NCBI GenBank assembly: GCA_946480605.1
Contig: CAMLKW010000109.1
Coordinates: 1 to 14,262, forward strand
Length of the DNA stretch: 14,262 nucleotides
Reading direction: 5' to 3'
Source: an uncultured Roseateles sp.
GTDB taxonomy: Bacteria > Pseudomonadota > Gammaproteobacteria > Burkholderiales > Burkholderiaceae
A program made the position numbers and the translations under genes. The notes under the pieces are model-generated. The model was not told where the DNA came from, did not search any database, and saw nothing but the letters and a program-made list of their open reading frames with translations. Shown piece by piece: positions 12,762 through 14,262 of this stretch. How positions within the stretch are numbered: the stretch's first letter is position 1; the number at the start of each line of letters is the position of its first letter.

Positions 12762-13226
12762 ATGCGAGCCCTGTCGACGTCGTCCAAGTCCAAGAACGCC
12801 CATCGTCCGCTGGCAGCGCCGGCCAACGATCCCAAGCTGCTGCTGGCCCGGGCGCGCAATGCCGCGTTCGCGGAAGCCGCCAAGGGCAACCTGGGTGGCG
12901 GGCTGGGCATGCTGTACGACGCGCTGCAGGGCGAGCCCATGAGCCACGACCTGATGTCCGACATGGCCGCGCTGCTGCTGGCCGCCGGCCGCCTGGATCA
13001 CGCGGCGGCCTATGCCGAGCGCGCGCTTCAGGTGAAGTCCCAGCACGGCCCCAGCCTCTACACGCTGGCCTTCGCGCTGTCGGGCCGCGGCGAGATCGAC
13101 CGCGCCATCGGCGTGCTGAACGAGTTGCAGCAGGGCGCCGGCCGCGACAGCCTGCAGGCCGAGGCGCCGGAACTGGTGCCGGTGGCGATGATCGAGCTGG
13201 AGCGACTGCGCCGCGAACGCGTCTGA
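12762..13226 (+). CDS. TPR-like protein of the flagellar locus, function unknown
   Basis: The product is a 154-residue soluble protein. After a basic, Ser/Lys-rich N-terminus (about 1-25), helical hairpins of tetratricopeptide character run from about 26 to 125. The clearest are DLMSDMAALLLAAGRLDHAA, then YAERALQVKSQHGPSLYTL, then AFALSGRGEIDRAIGVLNEL. There is no signal peptide or membrane segment. TPR folds usually mediate protein-protein contacts, so a scaffold or chaperone role is possible but not shown. The ATG at 12762 is preceded by GGAGCCCCCGCC, a leader shared in form with flhD and flhC. A sigma-28-type promoter lies 24 nt upstream and a Rho-independent terminator follows, making it a single-gene unit between the late flagellin genes and flhDC. 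I do not recognise a named family. Confidence 0.8.
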   Translation: MRALSTSSKSKNAHRPLAAPANDPKLLLARARNAAFAEAAKGNLGGGLGMLYDALQGEPMSHDLMSDMAALLLAAGRLDHAAAYAERALQVKSQHGPSLYTLAFALSGRGEIDRAIGVLNELQQGAGRDSLQAEAPELVPVAMIELERLRRERV

Positions 13227-13252
13227 CACCCGCACCGCCGATTTCCCTCACG

Positions 13253-13286
13253 AGGCCCCGCCGGCGAAAGCTGCGGGGCCTTGTTT
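13253..13286 (+). terminator. Rho-independent terminator after the TPR-like gene
   Basis: Arms AGGCCCCGC and GCGGGGCCT (9 bp, perfect) enclose 11 nt and are followed by TTGTTT. It begins 27 nt after the TPR-like stop and separates that unit from flhDC. Confidence 0.75.
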
Positions 13287-13293
13287 CATGTCC

Positions 13294-13339
13294 GGGCCGA
13301 GCGCCGGGCCGCTCCCAGGCCGGACCGCTGGGCGAGGGG
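13294..13339 (-). repeat. Modular hairpin repeat, copy 4 (minimal form, before flhD)
   Basis: This copy has only the two ends of the family fused together: GGGCCGAGCGCCGGGCCGC with CCCAGGCCGG, joined to GACCGCTGGGCGAGGGG. The long hairpin, the 88-bp module and the tail hairpin are all missing. It starts 8 nt past the terminator of the TPR-like gene and lies 156 nt before flhD. Unlike copies 1-3, its GAGGGG end does not abut a stop codon. It looks like an internal-deletion derivative. Confidence 0.75.
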
Positions 13340-13399
13340 CACACCAGACATCGCTGTAGGAATTTGCCTGACAAGGCCTTCCTGCCAGCGTGACGCCGC

Positions 13400-13412
13400 G
13401 CACCGACGGTGC
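13400..13412. promoter_or_regulatory. Dyad upstream of flhDC, possible operator
   Basis: GCACCG-A-CGGTGC is a perfect 13-nt dyad 83 nt before the flhD start, followed two bases later by GATATC. The rest of the 269-bp gap holds a terminator, repeat copy 4 and no promoter I can name with confidence. The site could bind a regulator of flhDC; this is inference. Confidence 0.3.
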
Positions 13413-13495
13413 CTGATATCGCCAGAGAAGGGCGGTCAACACAATCCGTTTCACTGATCCGCAACACCCCCCTACCTCTGAAACCGGAGCCCGCC

Positions 13496-13816
13496 ATGAA
13501 CGCAGACCAAATGCTCGCCGAGATCCGTGAAGCCAACCTGTCCTACCTGATGCTGGCCCAGAGCCTGATCCGGGCGGACCGCGAGCAGGCGCTGTACCGC
13601 CTGGGCATCAGCGAGGAGACGGCCACGCTGGTGGGCACGCTGAGCCCGGCGCAGATCCTGAAGATCGCCTCCGGCAACACCTTGCTGTGCGCCTTCCGCA
13701 TGAGTGACGACCTGGTGTGGGGCCTGCTGACCAACCACAGCAAGCCGGGCGCCAACGAGTCGGTCTCCCGCCTCCACGCAAGCATCCTCATGGCCGGTCG
13801 CCACGAGCACGCCTGA
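13496..13816 (+). CDS. flhD: FlhD, subunit of the flagellar master regulator FlhD4C2
   Basis: FlhD with FlhC forms the DNA-binding activator that switches on class II flagellar operons with the housekeeping sigma factor. The 106-residue product begins MNADQMLAEIREANLSYLMLAQSLIRAD, closely matching the FlhD N-terminal helix. It carries YRLGISEETATLVGTLSPAQ. Cys65 in NTLLCAFRM corresponds to the cysteine that links the FlhD dimer in E. coli. It is slightly shorter than the 116-residue E. coli protein. The start at 13496 is chosen by alignment to FlhD and by GGAG 8 nt upstream; an earlier in-frame ATG at 13409 would add an unrelated extension. flhC follows after 48 nt. Assignment is secure. Confidence 0.96.
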   Translation: MNADQMLAEIREANLSYLMLAQSLIRADREQALYRLGISEETATLVGTLSPAQILKIASGNTLLCAFRMSDDLVWGLLTNHSKPGANESVSRLHASILMAGRHEHA

Positions 13817-13864
13817 CCTCAGTCTGATCCGCTGCCCCATATTTCACAGATTCCGGAGCCCACC

Positions 13865-14262
13865 ATGCGCGTCAAGAGCATCCTCACCGAAGCCAAGCAG
13901 ATCGACCGTGCCGTTCAGCTGATCCACCTCGGTGCGCGCCTGCAGGTGCTGGAGTCCGAGACCGACCTGTCCTACGAGCGCCTGCTGCGCCTCTATAAGG
14001 AAGTGAGTGGCAAGTCGCCGTCCAAGGGCCAGTTGCCGTTCTCGACGGACTGGTTCATGACCTGGCAGCCCAACATCCACGCCAGCCTGTTCCTGAACAT
14101 CCACGAGTACCTGAACAAGGCCGCCGAGATGGACGAGATCGACACCGTCATCAAGGCCTACCAGCTGTACCAGGAGCAGACCACGGCCCAGGGCCTGGAG
14201 GCCATGCTGTCCGTCACCCGCGCCTGGCGCCTGGTGAAGTTCGTCGACAACGGCATGCTGAC
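13865..14262 (+). CDS. flhC: FlhC, subunit of the flagellar master regulator (cut by the right edge)
   Basis: FlhC contributes the main DNA contacts of the FlhD4C2 complex. I translated from the ATG at 13865: MRVKSILTEAKQIDRAVQLI, then HLGARLQVLESETDLSYERL, then KGQLPFSTDWFMTWQPNIHA. These match the FlhC hallmark regions (LGARLQ.LESET and LPFSTDWFMTW). The window ends after 132 complete codons at VDNGML, so the C-terminal zinc-binding cysteine cluster (four Cys in characterised FlhC) cannot be checked. The GGAG leader is nearly identical to that of flhD. It lies 48 nt downstream of flhD, the standard flhDC operon arrangement. The visible part is open and full-length compared with the same region of E. 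coli FlhC. Confidence 0.96.
   Translation, partial: MRVKSILTEAKQIDRAVQLIHLGARLQVLESETDLSYERLLRLYKEVSGKSPSKGQLPFSTDWFMTWQPNIHASLFLNIHEYLNKAAEMDEIDTVIKAYQLYQEQTTAQGLEAMLSVTRAWRLVKFVDNGML

Noticed and set aside
13409..13495. Longer FlhD starting at 13409
   Set aside because: The added residues do not resemble FlhD; the internal ATG at 13496 aligns with the family and has GGAG upstream.

Overview
The window is a high-GC flagellar locus of a betaproteobacterium. The likely order is Burkholderiales, in the Rubrivivax/Leptothrix/Roseateles/Comamonadaceae neighbourhood. This rests on protein content, the presence of FlhDC as master regulator, and gene order; no database search was run. Every gene with a recognisable function is flagellar, except a c-di-GMP effector/pseudopilin pair and one TPR-like protein.

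Layout, left to right. The minus-strand block fliF-fliG-fliH-fliI occupies 4594 down to 1 (MS ring, rotor switch, export-ATPase regulator and ATPase; fliI runs off the left edge). fliE (4742-5068, plus) is divergent from fliF. Next comes a minus-strand pair, a six-cysteine GspH/FimT-type pseudopilin and a YcgR/PilZ protein overlapping by ATGA, enclosed by two inverted copies of a roughly 210-bp repeat. Then, all on the minus strand, come fliT, fliS, fliD and three tandem short flagellin genes. From 12762 the strand switches: a TPR-like gene, then flhD and flhC (cut by the right edge), all on plus.

Regulation visible in sequence. Six sigma-28 (FliA)-type promoters can be read, before fliE, fliS, fliD, two of the three flagellins and the TPR-like gene. 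The flagellin nearest fliD has a strong ribosome binding site but no recognisable sigma-28 promoter. A perfect CRP/FNR-family palindrome lies in the long leader of the flhDC-proximal flagellin. Clear terminators follow that flagellin and the TPR-like gene.

The least explained element is a modular, hairpin-rich intergenic repeat with four copies (2758-2892, 5074-5286, 6565-6767, 13294-13339). Three copies begin 0-5 nt after a flagellar stop codon, in the sense of that gene. They share covarying hairpins and a small conserved frame. Two contain an identical 88-bp module and flank the pseudopilin/ycgR pair as an inverted repeat. I see no tRNA, rRNA, CRISPR array, transposase or phage gene.
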